Below, piece by piece: positions 36,210 to 45,090 of a DNA stretch of 64,000 nt. The stretch's first letter is position 1. The number at the start of each line of letters is the position of its first letter. The DNA lies in the NCBI GenBank assembly GCA_965178635.1, contig CBCXVT010000027.1, forward strand, positions 1 through 64,000. The letters run 5' to 3'. The stretch is from GCA-2733415 sp965178635 (GTDB taxonomy: Bacteria > Bacteroidota > Bacteroidia > Flavobacteriales > Flavobacteriaceae). The position numbers were made by a program, and so were the translations under genes. The notes under the pieces were generated by a model that searched no databases, had not been told where the DNA came from, and saw only the letters and a program-made list of their open reading frames with translations.

Positions 36210-37340
36210 ATGGCAAAGAAAGATTATTACGACGTACTTGGAGTTTCTAAAGGAGCAACTGCTCAAGAAATAAAAAAGGCATATAGAAAAAAAGCTGTAA
36301 AGTTTCACCCAGATAAAAACCCCGGAGATACTGCTGCAGAAGAGAGCTTTAAAGAGGCGGCAGAGGCCTATGAAGTTTTAAGCGACGACAATAAAAAAGC
36401 AAAATATGATCGTTTTGGTCATTCAGCTTTTGAAGGTGGTGGCGGTGGTCAAGGCGGAGGCTTTGGCGGTGGCGGTATGAATATGGACGACATATTCAGT
36501 CAGTTTGGAGACATCTTCGGAGGCGGAGGTGGTGGTTTTGGCGGCTTCGGTGGTGGAGGCGGCAGACAACGTCGTGTTAAAGGAAGCAATTTACGTATTA
36601 GAGTTAGTTTAACTCTAGAAGAGATTGCCAATGGTGTTGAGAAGAAGGTAAAGGTTAAACGTAAAGTTCAAGATTCTGGTACAACCTATAAAACATGTTC
36701 TACATGTAATGGTCAAGGACAAGTGATGCGTGTTACCAATACTATTTTAGGACGTATGCAAACAGCCGCGCCATGTAATGTATGTGGTGGTTCTGGTCAG
36801 CAAATTGATAAAAAAGGTGCTGGAACAGATGCGCATGGTTTAAAAACTTCAGAAGAGACTGTGTCAATTAAAATACCTGCTGGCGTTGTTGATGGAATGC
36901 AATTAAAGGTTTCTGGTAAAGGAAACTCTGCTCCTGGAGATGGAATTTCAGGTGATTTATTAGTAGCTATTCAAGAAGAAGATCATCCAACTTTAAAACG
37001 TGAAGGTGATAATTTACATTATGATTTATATATCGGTTTATCTGATGCTGTTTTAGGAATTTCAAAAGAAATTGAAACAGTTACTGGTAAGGTAAGAATA
37101 AAGCTAGATGCTGGTATTCAATCTGGTAAAATATTACGTTTAAGAGGAAAAGGTATTCCAAGCATAAACGGTTATGGTAAAGGAGATTTGTTAGTGCATA
37201 TTAACGTATGGACGCCTCAAGAACTAAATAAAGAACAAAAAGAGTTCTTTAAAAATATGCAAGAACATGAAAATTTTGTTCCGAATCCTAAAGAGAATGA
37301 CAAGTCGTTCTTTGATAAAGTAAAAGACATGTTTTCATAA
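36210..37340 (+). CDS. dnaJ: Chaperone DnaJ with only two of four zinc motifs
   Basis: DnaJ delivers clients to DnaK and stimulates its ATPase. The 376-aa product has the J domain (residues 1-70) with the HPD motif (VKFHPDKNPGD), a glycine-rich linker (75-118), a Cys-rich region and the two beta C-terminal domains. Only two CxxCxGxG motifs are present: C163-C166 (CSTCNGQG) and C189-C192 (CNVCGGSG). The spacing matches motifs 2 and 3, so the second zinc site should form while the site made by motifs 1 and 4 is absent. It follows grpE and precedes a strong terminator. Confidence 0.96.
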   Translation: MAKKDYYDVLGVSKGATAQEIKKAYRKKAVKFHPDKNPGDTAAEESFKEAAEAYEVLSDDNKKAKYDRFGHSAFEGGGGGQGGGFGGGGMNMDDIFSQFGDIFGGGGGGFGGFGGGGGRQRRVKGSNLRIRVSLTLEEIANGVEKKVKVKRKVQDSGTTYKTCSTCNGQGQVMRVTNTILGRMQTAAPCNVCGGSGQQIDKKGAGTDAHGLKTSEETVSIKIPAGVVDGMQLKVSGKGNSAPGDGISGDLLVAIQEEDHPTLKREGDNLHYDLYIGLSDAVLGISKEIETVTGKVRIKLDAGIQSGKILRLRGKGIPSINGYGKGDLLVHINVWTPQELNKEQKEFFKNMQEHENFVPNPKENDKSFFDKVKDMFS

Positions 37341-37359
37341 AACTATATATTACAAATGC

Positions 37360-37391
37360 AAAAACCTCGAAAACTATTTCGAGGTTTTTTG
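37360..37391 (+). terminator. Terminator of the grpE-dnaJ operon
   Basis: A 13-bp perfect stem (37360-37372 with 37377-37389, 4-nt loop) with an A-run before it and a T-run after it. Confidence 0.92.
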
Positions 37392-37472
37392 TGTAACAGA
37401 ATGAAATTAATTTAAGTATTGCTGTAACATATATGCTCAGAGTACTACTTACATATAAACTAATTAATATTT

Positions 37473-38399
37473 ATGGATAATCTTCTTGTTGCTGAAAATA
37501 TTGTCAAAAAATATGGCGATTATACAGCGTTAAACAATGTGTCATTAACAGTTCCTAAAGGAAGTATATTTGGTTTGTTAGGACCAAATGGAGCTGGTAA
37601 AACTTCTTTTATAAGAATCATCAATCAAATTACAATGCCTGATAGTGGTTTAGTAACTTTAGATGGTAAACCATTAGAACAAAATCATGTTAAAGACATT
37701 GGATATTTACCTGAAGAGCGCGGTTTGTACAAATCAATGAAAGTTGGTGAACAAGCATTGTATTTAGCTCAGTTAAAAGGCTTGTCAAAATCAGAAGCTA
37801 AAGAGCGTTTGAAATATTGGTTTGATCGTTTGGAAATTGGTGATTGGTGGGGTAAAAAAGTACAGGAATTATCTAAAGGAATGGCGCAAAAAATTCAGTT
37901 TGTGGTTACTGTTTTACATCAACCAAAACTGTTGATTTTTGATGAACCATTTAGTGGATTTGATCCTATAAATGCTAACTTGATAAAAGATGAAATTTTG
38001 AAGTTACGTGATGATGGCGCAACAGTTATCTTTTCTACTCACCGAATGGAATCTGTTGAAGAATTATGTGATCATATAGCATTGATTGATAAATCTAATA
38101 AAATATTAGATGGGAAGTTGTTGGATATCAAAAAACAATTTAAGTCTAATACGTTTGAAGTGGGTGTGAGCTCAACAAATGATGTCGCGTTGAGAAGTTT
38201 GTTAGAGGATAAGTTTAGTGTTTCTGAAACGTCTTTCAAATCTATTCATGATGATTTAAAAGTGAAAATTAAAATTGATCCGTCAAGTACACCAAACGAT
38301 TTACTATCATATCTTACAAACCAAGGGCAAGTCAATCATTTTACAGAAGTAATCCCTTCTGCAAGTGATATTTTCATTCAATCTGTTCAAAACAACTAA
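37473..38399 (+). CDS. ABC transporter ATP-binding protein (ABC-2, NatA-like)
   Basis: The 308-aa ATPase has Walker A (LGPNGAGKTSFIRI), an unusual signature loop (ELSKGMAQKIQFV), Walker B with switch (LLIFDEPFSGFDP) and the switch His (IFSTHRMES). The C-terminal ~80 residues form the DUF4162-like tail often seen in this export subgroup. The next gene, 11 bases on, encodes a matching ABC-2 permease, so the pair is an exporter of the NatAB type (Na+ or a hydrophobic compound; substrate uncertain). mscS follows in the same run, hinting at osmotic or ionic stress duties (inference). Confidence 0.93.
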   Translation: MDNLLVAENIVKKYGDYTALNNVSLTVPKGSIFGLLGPNGAGKTSFIRIINQITMPDSGLVTLDGKPLEQNHVKDIGYLPEERGLYKSMKVGEQALYLAQLKGLSKSEAKERLKYWFDRLEIGDWWGKKVQELSKGMAQKIQFVVTVLHQPKLLIFDEPFSGFDPINANLIKDEILKLRDDGATVIFSTHRMESVEELCDHIALIDKSNKILDGKLLDIKKQFKSNTFEVGVSSTNDVALRSLLEDKFSVSETSFKSIHDDLKVKIKIDPSSTPNDLLSYLTNQGQVNHFTEVIPSASDIFIQSVQNN

Positions 38400-38410
38400 T
38401 CTTATTAGAA

Positions 38411-39730
38411 ATGAATCATTTACCATTAATAATAAAAAGAGAATACATTAATAAGGTGCGTAATAAATCATTTATTATCATGACGTTTTTAAGTCCGTTG
38501 ATAATGATTGGTTTAGGGTTGTTAATTGGTTTTTTAACTAATTTAAACAAGAATAAAGAGCGTATTATAGACATCGTTGATGAGTCTGGTTTTGCTAATG
38601 AAATATTTGCAGGCAGTAATTCATCAGTTACTTACCGTATTTTAAATAATGTTGACTTAGCAAAAGCAAGATTAGATGTTGAAGCTCAAGAACACTACGG
38701 TTTATTGTATATACCAAAGGTTGATAGTATTAATCAGTTAGAGAAGACGGTGAGTTTTTATTCAAAAGATACACCATCGTTAACTTTAATAGCAGATTTA
38801 GAATCAAAAATTGAAAAGCGTTTAACTGATATCAATTATAAGAACAAGGGCTTTAATATTGAAAAAATAAAAGAGGCAAGAATTCGTGTTGATATCAATC
38901 AGGAGAGTTATGCTGGAGAGAAAACTTCTAAGCTGAGTGGAGGGTTAAAATTAGCCTTTGGTATGGTGTCAGGCTATTTGTTATTTATGTTTATCATTAT
39001 TTACGGAAACATGATTATGCGTAGTATCATAGAAGAAAAAACAAGTAGGATTATTGAAGTCATTATATCTTCAGTAAAACCAATGCAGTTAATGCTTGGT
39101 AAAATATTCGGTACATCTTTAGCAGGAATTACTCAGTTTGCAATTTGGGTAATATTATTAAGTGTTTTATCATTAGTCCTCTCTACATTTTTTGGTGTGA
39201 ATATGTCAGAAATGCAAGGTGGTGCTCAGCAAGAAATTGTTAAACAAGCTATGGAAAATGGCGATATGCAAGAGAAAGTAGGGCTATTATTAAATGAAAT
39301 TTACAACTTACCATTAGCAAACTTAATAGTGATGTTTTTAATGTTTTTTATTGGAGGGTTTTTGTTATACAGTTCATTATACGCTGCCATTGGTGCTGCG
39401 GTAGATAATGAAACAGACACACAGCAATTCATGATGCCTATTTTAATGCCACTAATTTTGGCAGTATATGTAGGTGGATTTACAGTTTTAGAAGATCCTC
39501 ATGGTATGGTGGCACAAGTATTTTCATTTATACCATTCACTTCACCAGTGGTGATGTTAATGCGTATTCCTTTTGGAGTACCAGTTTGGCAACAAATTTT
39601 ATCAGTTGTGTTATTATTTAGTACTTTTATAGGAACAGTGTGGTTTGCATCAAAAATATACCGAGTAGGAATATTAATGTATGGTAAAAAACCAAGTTAT
39701 AAAGAAATCTATAAATGGCTTAAATACTAA
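38411..39730 (+). CDS. ABC-2 type permease (NatB-like)
   Basis: The 439-aa product has one N-terminal membrane helix (about 20-45), a large extracytoplasmic domain (about 46-180), and a membrane bundle (about 185-420) with the conserved IIEEKTSRIIEVIISSVKPMQLMLGKI segment of the ABC-2/NatB family. It pairs with the ATPase just upstream. Its stop codon overlaps the start of the mscS gene by one base, so translation of the two is probably coupled. Confidence 0.92.
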   Translation: MNHLPLIIKREYINKVRNKSFIIMTFLSPLIMIGLGLLIGFLTNLNKNKERIIDIVDESGFANEIFAGSNSSVTYRILNNVDLAKARLDVEAQEHYGLLYIPKVDSINQLEKTVSFYSKDTPSLTLIADLESKIEKRLTDINYKNKGFNIEKIKEARIRVDINQESYAGEKTSKLSGGLKLAFGMVSGYLLFMFIIIYGNMIMRSIIEEKTSRIIEVIISSVKPMQLMLGKIFGTSLAGITQFAIWVILLSVLSLVLSTFFGVNMSEMQGGAQQEIVKQAMENGDMQEKVGLLLNEIYNLPLANLIVMFLMFFIGGFLLYSSLYAAIGAAVDNETDTQQFMMPILMPLILAVYVGGFTVLEDPHGMVAQVFSFIPFTSPVVMLMRIPFGVPVWQQILSVVLLFSTFIGTVWFASKIYRVGILMYGKKPSYKEIYKWLKY

Positions 39731-40551
39731 TGGAACAAATCAAAACGTTTTTAAATTTTAACTTTGAATTTGGTAATGGAGTGCATATTACTGTAAAGCA
39801 AATCTTACTTGTTTTTACGGTATTGGTTATTGCGACCTTTATTTTAAGATTGGTTAAAAAAATAGTTGTCAAAAAATTAAATGAAGATGATAAGTTAAAA
39901 TTCAACTCAATTTTTTCGTTTTCTAAATACTTTATATATGTCATAGTTATCTTAGTTACTTTTGATAACATGGGGGTAAATGTAACTGCTATTTTTGCAG
40001 CATCAGCAGCTTTGTTAGTTGGTGTTGGTTTGGCTTTACAAACTTTTTTTCAAGATATAATTTCTGGAGTATTTATTTTAATTGACAAGTCTGTTCATGT
40101 TGGTGATATTATTGAGTTAGATAATAAAGTTGGTCGTGTAACAGAAATAAGGTTACGAACAACAAGAGCAGTAACAATTGATAATAAGGTATTGATTATT
40201 CCAAATCATAAATACCTGACGTCTACATTATATAATTGGACAGAAAATGGTGTCTTAACACGTGAATTTATTACTGTTGGCGTTGCATATGGTTCTGATT
40301 TAGAACAAGTGAAAAAACTATTGTTACAAGCTGCTAATACCCATCCTAAAGTAATTAAACACCCTGAGCCATTAGTCTTATTTACTGAGTTTGCAGACAG
40401 TGCATTAAATTTTAAATTGATATTTACCTTAAATAATAGTTTTGAGGCTTCTATACCTAAGAGTGATATAAGGTTTGAAGTTGACAAACTGTTTAGAGAA
40501 CACGGTATAAAAATTCCTTTCCCACAAAGAGAAGTGTATATAAATAAGTAA
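39730..40551 (+). CDS. Small-conductance mechanosensitive channel (MscS family)
   Basis: MscS channels open under membrane tension and let solutes out during hypo-osmotic shock. The 273-aa product has about three N-terminal helices, the last being the glycine/alanine-rich pore helix (AASAALLVGVGLALQTFFQDIISGVFIL), and then the cytoplasmic beta/alpha-beta cage (VGDIIELDNKVGRVTEIRLRTT, IPNHKYLTSTLYNWT). The start ATG overlaps the permease stop codon (sequence ATAATGG), placing it last in the ABC exporter operon. A strong terminator follows. Confidence 0.93.
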   Translation: MEQIKTFLNFNFEFGNGVHITVKQILLVFTVLVIATFILRLVKKIVVKKLNEDDKLKFNSIFSFSKYFIYVIVILVTFDNMGVNVTAIFAASAALLVGVGLALQTFFQDIISGVFILIDKSVHVGDIIELDNKVGRVTEIRLRTTRAVTIDNKVLIIPNHKYLTSTLYNWTENGVLTREFITVGVAYGSDLEQVKKLLLQAANTHPKVIKHPEPLVLFTEFADSALNFKLIFTLNNSFEASIPKSDIRFEVDKLFREHGIKIPFPQREVYINK

Positions 40552-40575
40552 CTATTTGTATTGTAGCTATCAAAA

Positions 40576-40610
40576 AAAAAGATCTGTTAGTTATTCTAAC
40601 AGATCTTTTT
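40576..40610 (+). terminator. Terminator of the ABC exporter-mscS operon
   Basis: A 15-bp perfect stem (40576-40590 with 40596-40610, loop TTATT) with A- and T-rich ends. The 230 bases after it, up to the next gene at 40843, hold only one other structure (40682-40703) and no ORF that I could support. Confidence 0.92.
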
Positions 40611-40681
40611 ACCCCAAAAAAACTTACTTATCTATAACTTCTTATAGACATAGTAAATATACAACTAGATTTTAGTTTATG

Positions 40682-40703
40682 AAATACCCAATCTTGGGTA
40701 TTT
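40682..40703. repeat. Inverted repeat upstream of the sigma-54 activator gene
   Basis: The arms at 40682-40691 and 40694-40703 (core AATACCCAATCTTGGGTATT) form a near-perfect palindrome about 140 bases before the regulator start. It could be an operator or a weak second terminator; only a short T-run follows. Confidence 0.4.
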
Positions 40704-40842
40704 TTAACAAATGTTAATGTTTTGTGACGATGAAATCAGTTTTTAAGCGAAACAAGTAACTTTTTGTGTTTTGCAACTCAGATTACTATTCAGAATGATA
40801 GATTAATGTATATTTAACTATTCAACCATTTGTAGTAAAAAA

Positions 40843-42006
40843 ATGTCAAAAATATTAGTTATTGAAGATGAAGCAGCCATTAGAAGGGTGCTAGTGAAAA
40901 TTCTTTCAGAAGAAAGTAAGTCTTACCACGTAGATGAAGCTGAAGACGGTTTGTCGGGTATGGAGAAAATAAAAACTATTGACTATGATTTGGTGCTCTG
41001 TGACATCAAAATGCCAAAAATGGATGGTGTTGAGGTGTTAGAAGCTGTTAAAAAAATTAAACCGGAAACAGCAATTGTGATGATATCTGGTCATGGTGAC
41101 TTAGACACAGCCGTTAACACGATGCGTTTAGGAGCATTTGATTATATTTCTAAGCCACCAGATTTAAACAGATTATTGAATACAGTTCGTAACGCACTAG
41201 ATAATACAGAGCTTGTAGTTGAAAACAAACGCTTGAAGAAAAAGGTATCTAAAAAATATGAAATGGTTGGTGATAGTCCAGAAATTACTCATATTAAAGA
41301 TATGGTTGCAAAAGTGGCACCAACAGATGCTAGAGTATTTATTACTGGCCCCAATGGTACAGGTAAAGAACTAGTAGCACATTGGATTCACGAAAAAAGT
41401 GAGCGTTCTAAAGGCCCTATGATTGAAGTGAATTGTGCAGCTATACCATCTGAGTTAATTGAGAGTGAGTTGTTTGGACATGTAAAAGGGGCGTTTACTT
41501 CTGCAAATAAAGATAGAGCAGGTAAATTTGAAGCTGCAAATGGAGGTACTATTTTTCTAGATGAAATTGGTGACATGAGTCTTTCTGCACAAGCAAAAGT
41601 GTTGCGTGCTTTACAAGAAAGTAAAGTACAACGTGTAGGGAGTGATAAAGATATTAAGGTTGATGTGCGTGTAGTTGCGGCAACTAATAAAGACTTGAAA
41701 AAAGAAATTGCTGAAGGTAATTTCAGAGAAGATTTATACCATCGTTTGGCAGTAATTCTAATTAAAGTCCCAGCATTAAATGATAGAAGAGATGATATTC
41801 CGTTATTGATAGAGCATTTTGCAAAAAAGATAGCTAATGAACAAGGTGGTGTTGTAAAATCATTTTCAAAGAAAGCAATAAAACTGTTGCAAGATTATGA
41901 TTGGACCGGGAATATTAGAGAGTTAAGAAATGTTATAGAGCGTTTAATTATACTTGGTGAAAAAGAAATTTCAGAACAAGATGTGAAGCTCTTTGCAAGC
42001 AAATAA
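40843..42006 (+). CDS. Sigma-54-dependent response regulator lacking a C-terminal HTH
   Basis: The 387-aa product has a receiver domain (phospho-Asp 54 in CDIKMP, Lys near KPP) and an AAA+ sigma-54 activator domain: a Walker A variant GPNGTGKE (169-176), ELFGHVKGAFTSA with the sigma-54-contact loop GAFTSA at 216-221 instead of GAFTGA, Walker B GGTIFLDEIGD, and the WTGNIRELRNVIER sensor 2 region. It then ends within about 15 residues (ISEQDVKLFASK), so the usual Fis-type DNA-binding domain is missing. No histidine kinase lies next to it. It may act on sigma-54 from solution, without an upstream site. Confidence 0.92.
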   Translation: MSKILVIEDEAAIRRVLVKILSEESKSYHVDEAEDGLSGMEKIKTIDYDLVLCDIKMPKMDGVEVLEAVKKIKPETAIVMISGHGDLDTAVNTMRLGAFDYISKPPDLNRLLNTVRNALDNTELVVENKRLKKKVSKKYEMVGDSPEITHIKDMVAKVAPTDARVFITGPNGTGKELVAHWIHEKSERSKGPMIEVNCAAIPSELIESELFGHVKGAFTSANKDRAGKFEAANGGTIFLDEIGDMSLSAQAKVLRALQESKVQRVGSDKDIKVDVRVVAATNKDLKKEIAEGNFREDLYHRLAVILIKVPALNDRRDDIPLLIEHFAKKIANEQGGVVKSFSKKAIKLLQDYDWTGNIRELRNVIERLIILGEKEISEQDVKLFASK

Positions 42007-42048
42007 CACAAAAAAGCCAACTCATATGAGTTGGCTTTTTTGTGTTAT
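42003..42048. terminator. 46-bp perfect palindrome shared by two convergent genes
   Basis: The sequence is its own reverse complement from 42003 to 42048 (core CCAACTCATATGAGTTGG). It contains the stop codon of the regulator (42004-42006) and that of the convergent GNAT-like gene (42045-42047), with A- and T-runs on both sides, so one hairpin terminates both. Confidence 0.93.
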
Positions 42049-42653
42049 GCTTTCTTTTCAAACTTAGGTTTATTAACCGTGTCATATTTTAAAAACCACA
42101 TGGTTGAGCCGTCAGGCATTGTCCATTCATGATAAATATCAAAACCATAACGTCTGTAAACAATCATGTTTTTTCTAATTGATGTTTCTGTAAATATAGG
42201 CAGTTGCTTTTCATGAGCATCTGTATAAACTTTGTCTCTTAGCTCTCCCATTGAAAAGGCAGAAGAATCCATACCCTGATAGTTTGGGTTTACACCAGTA
42301 AACTCCCAATACATGTATTTTTCGTTTTTCGGACGCTGACTTTGAATGTAATTTTGACGTTTAGATATTGCTAATGCGTTAGAAATACCAGAAACTCCAA
42401 AGGCAAATTTTAAATCATTAATAAAATCACCAAATGTTTTTTTATTGTTTTTAGGATCAATTTCATAACAAACCGCAATACCTTGCTCATTACTAGAAAG
42501 GTATAATCCGTTTTTCTTTACGGCATTATGGTATACATAATCCCCTAATTTTTTATAACGTAAATCGCGTTTTCCATCTTGTTTTACCAAATGATTTCCA
42601 GCTGGAATTGCTTTAAAAGCTTCGGCAATAATATTTATAATTTTCTCAGACAT
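42045..42653 (-). CDS. GNAT-like acetyltransferase fold protein
   Basis: The 202-aa protein ends with the pattern TETSIRKNMIVYRRYGFDIYHEWTMPDG, which matches the last part of the GNAT N-acetyltransferase fold (splayed strand and YxRxGF motif). The central acetyl-CoA loop is poorly conserved (NPNYQGMDSSAFSMGELR), so activity is uncertain. Related proteins are common in Bacteroidota as GNAT or hypothetical entries. It shares a palindromic terminator with the sigma-54 regulator gene. Substrate unknown. Confidence 0.7.
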   Translation of the reverse strand: MSEKIINIIAEAFKAIPAGNHLVKQDGKRDLRYKKLGDYVYHNAVKKNGLYLSSNEQGIAVCYEIDPKNNKKTFGDFINDLKFAFGVSGISNALAISKRQNYIQSQRPKNEKYMYWEFTGVNPNYQGMDSSAFSMGELRDKVYTDAHEKQLPIFTETSIRKNMIVYRRYGFDIYHEWTMPDGSTMWFLKYDTVNKPKFEKKA

Positions 42654-42767
42654 TAATCAATAGCTGTTTAGAGGGGGAAGATATTAAATTTTAATATATT
42701 TATGCGGATTATGCACATGAGAATTCTTTAAAGTAATTCGAAATGCTCTTCCAAAGAATTGACCGTT

Positions 42768-43643
42768 ATGAAAAATATAATCACAAATAAATTTAAGGTA
42801 ACTGAAGATATTCATCTGTCTGACTATGACACTCATGTTCAATTAGGATCGGAAAAGGCAGTTAAAAAAGAATTGAAGAGTTTAAGGAAAAGTTTAGGGA
42901 AATTACAAGACACTATGTATGCACATGGCAAATACAGTGTGCTTATCTGTTTGCAAGGTATGGATACCGCTGGGAAAGATAGTTTAATTCGTGAGGTGTT
43001 TAAAGATTTTAATACTCGAGGGATTGTTGTACATAGTTTTAAAGTGCCAACTGATTTAGAATTAAAACACGATTTTTTGTGGCGACACTATATAGCCCTA
43101 CCAGCTAGGGGTAAATTTTCAGTTTTTAACCGGACTCATTATGAAAATGTACTTGTGACTCGTGTTCACCCTGAGTATATTTTAGGGGAAAACTTACCAA
43201 ATGTAAATTCAGTAAATGATATAACAGATGAATTTTGGGAACAGCGCTTTGAGCAAATCAGAAATTTTGAACAGCACATTGCTGATAATGGAACAATAAT
43301 CTTTAAATTTTTCTTAAACCTGAGTAAATCAGAACAAAAAAATCGGTTATTGCGTAGGATTGAACTCAAAGAGAAGAATTGGAAATTTTCTCCAGGAGAC
43401 TTAAAAGAACGTAAATTATGGGATAGTTATCAAAGGTGTTATCAAGATGCTATAAATAATACGTCAACGGAAAAAGCACCATGGTATATAATTCCAGCTG
43501 ACGATAAACCTTCAGCAAGGTATATTGTAGCGAAAACAATTTATGATACACTTAAAGCATATAATGATATTGAAGAACCAGAGTTGAGTGATGACATTAA
43601 AGCAAGTTTATCAACTTATAAACTAGAATTAGAACAAGAATGA
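42768..43643 (+). CDS. Polyphosphate kinase 2 family protein (polyphosphate:nucleotide phosphotransferase)
   Basis: PPK2 enzymes use inorganic polyphosphate to phosphorylate nucleotides. The product has the Walker A of the family (GMDTAGKDSLIREVF), the lid region (HDFLWRHYIALPARGKFSVFNR), the Walker B-like THYENVLVTRVHPEY, and the C-terminal WKFSPGDLKERKLWD segment. The ATG at 42768 is preferred (291 aa) over a TTG nine bases upstream. Its stop overlaps the ATG of the M28 peptidase gene by four bases. Whether it makes NDPs or NTPs depends on subclass and was not decided. Confidence 0.92.
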   Translation: MKNIITNKFKVTEDIHLSDYDTHVQLGSEKAVKKELKSLRKSLGKLQDTMYAHGKYSVLICLQGMDTAGKDSLIREVFKDFNTRGIVVHSFKVPTDLELKHDFLWRHYIALPARGKFSVFNRTHYENVLVTRVHPEYILGENLPNVNSVNDITDEFWEQRFEQIRNFEQHIADNGTIIFKFFLNLSKSEQKNRLLRRIELKEKNWKFSPGDLKERKLWDSYQRCYQDAINNTSTEKAPWYIIPADDKPSARYIVAKTIYDTLKAYNDIEEPELSDDIKASLSTYKLELEQE

Positions 43644-45034
43644 AATTAAAACTTTACATAGCAACATTATTATGTTCAACATTATTATTTTCTCAATCGG
43701 ATGATAGTAAGATGATAGAAAAGATATATGATACATCTTTATTAAAAGGAAAGTCATATGATTGGTTAGACCATTTATCTAATCAAATTGGTGGACGCTT
43801 ATCTGGATCTTATAATGCGGAGAAAGCTGTAAAATATACAAAAGAACAGTTGGAAGAATTGGGCTTAGATCGCGTATGGTTACAACCGGTAATGGTGCCA
43901 AAATGGGTGAGAGGAGCAAAAGAATATGCCTTTATTGAAACTGCACCTGGAATGACAACAACGGTGCCTATATGTGCATTAGGAGGATCTGTAGCTACGC
44001 CTGATGGCGGGTTAATAGCTGAATTAGTGGAAGTTAAAAGTTTTGATGAATTAGATGCTTTAGGTAAAGATAAAATTGCTGGAAAAATTGTGTTTTATAA
44101 TCGCCCAATGCAAGCTGAGTTAATTAGTACTTTTAATGCGTATGGTGGTTGTGTTGAACAACGTTATAAAGGTGCTGAAAAGGCTATTGCATATGGAGCT
44201 GCTGGTGTGATAGTACGTTCTATGAATTTAAGATTGGATGATTTTCCACATACGGGATCTATGACTTATGGTGATACGCCAGTATCAAATCGTATTCCTG
44301 CAGCTGCAATTAGTACAAATGCGGCTGAGTTACTAAGTACCATGTTGCAATTAGATCCTAAAATCAAATTTTATTTTGCACAACATTGTAAGCAATTGAA
44401 AGATGTACAATCTTATAATGTTATTGGTGAGATTACAGGGAGTACATACCCAAATAAAGTAATGGTAGTTGGCGGACATTTAGATTCATGGGATTTAGGT
44501 GATGGTGCACATGATGATGGTGCAGGCGTTGTGCAATCTATGGAAGTATTGCGTTTATTGAAGCAAACAGGCTATAAGCCAAAACACACGATGCGTGTGG
44601 TGTTATTTATGAATGAAGAGAATGGTTTGCGTGGTGGAAAAAAATATGCGAAAGTTGCTGCTGAAAAATCTGAAAATCATGTGTTTGCTCTAGAAAGTGA
44701 TTCAGGTGGATTTACACCAAGAGGTTTTTCTTTTGACTGTTCTGATGAAAATTTTGAAAAAGTACTGTCATGGAAATCATTATTCAAACCGTACTTGATT
44801 CATTATTTTGAAAAAGGTGGAAGTGGAGCTGATATTGGGCCGTTAAAAGGTGATAATGTATTATGTGGTTTAAGACCAGATTCACAGCGATATTTTGATC
44901 ACCATCATGCTGCTAATGACACCTTTGAACATGTAAATAAAAGAGAGTTGGAATTAGGAGCTGCAACAATGACATCGCTCATGTATTTGTTTGATAAGTA
45001 CGAAGTCATTCAGAACACAACACTTAAAAAATGA
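43640..45034 (+). CDS. Secreted M28 family metallopeptidase (carboxypeptidase Q-like)
   Basis: The 464-aa product has a signal peptide (MKLKLYIATLLCSTLLFSQ), a PA-domain-like insert (about 110-250) and the M28 catalytic part: GGHLDSWDLGDGAHDDGAG supplies the first zinc ligands (His and the DD pair), MNEENG the catalytic Glu, and ALESDSGG a further ligand; the FDHHHAANDTFEHVN segment gives the last His. Relatives remove amino acids or dipeptides from peptides. It is co-transcribed with the PPK2 gene (4-bp overlap), a pairing with no obvious shared pathway. Confidence 0.93.
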   Translation: MKLKLYIATLLCSTLLFSQSDDSKMIEKIYDTSLLKGKSYDWLDHLSNQIGGRLSGSYNAEKAVKYTKEQLEELGLDRVWLQPVMVPKWVRGAKEYAFIETAPGMTTTVPICALGGSVATPDGGLIAELVEVKSFDELDALGKDKIAGKIVFYNRPMQAELISTFNAYGGCVEQRYKGAEKAIAYGAAGVIVRSMNLRLDDFPHTGSMTYGDTPVSNRIPAAAISTNAAELLSTMLQLDPKIKFYFAQHCKQLKDVQSYNVIGEITGSTYPNKVMVVGGHLDSWDLGDGAHDDGAGVVQSMEVLRLLKQTGYKPKHTMRVVLFMNEENGLRGGKKYAKVAAEKSENHVFALESDSGGFTPRGFSFDCSDENFEKVLSWKSLFKPYLIHYFEKGGSGADIGPLKGDNVLCGLRPDSQRYFDHHHAANDTFEHVNKRELELGAATMTSLMYLFDKYEVIQNTTLKK

Positions 45035-45037
45035 TCA

Positions 45038-45068
45038 AAGCGCCCAATGTAAATTACATTGGGCGTTT
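45038..45068. terminator. Bidirectional terminator after the M28 peptidase gene
   Basis: A stem of 14 bp with one G-U pair (45038-45051 with 45055-45068, three-base loop) lies between converging genes and ends in TTTTA on the plus strand. Confidence 0.85.
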
Positions 45069-45090
45069 TAGTTTGTATTAGAAAAATAAT

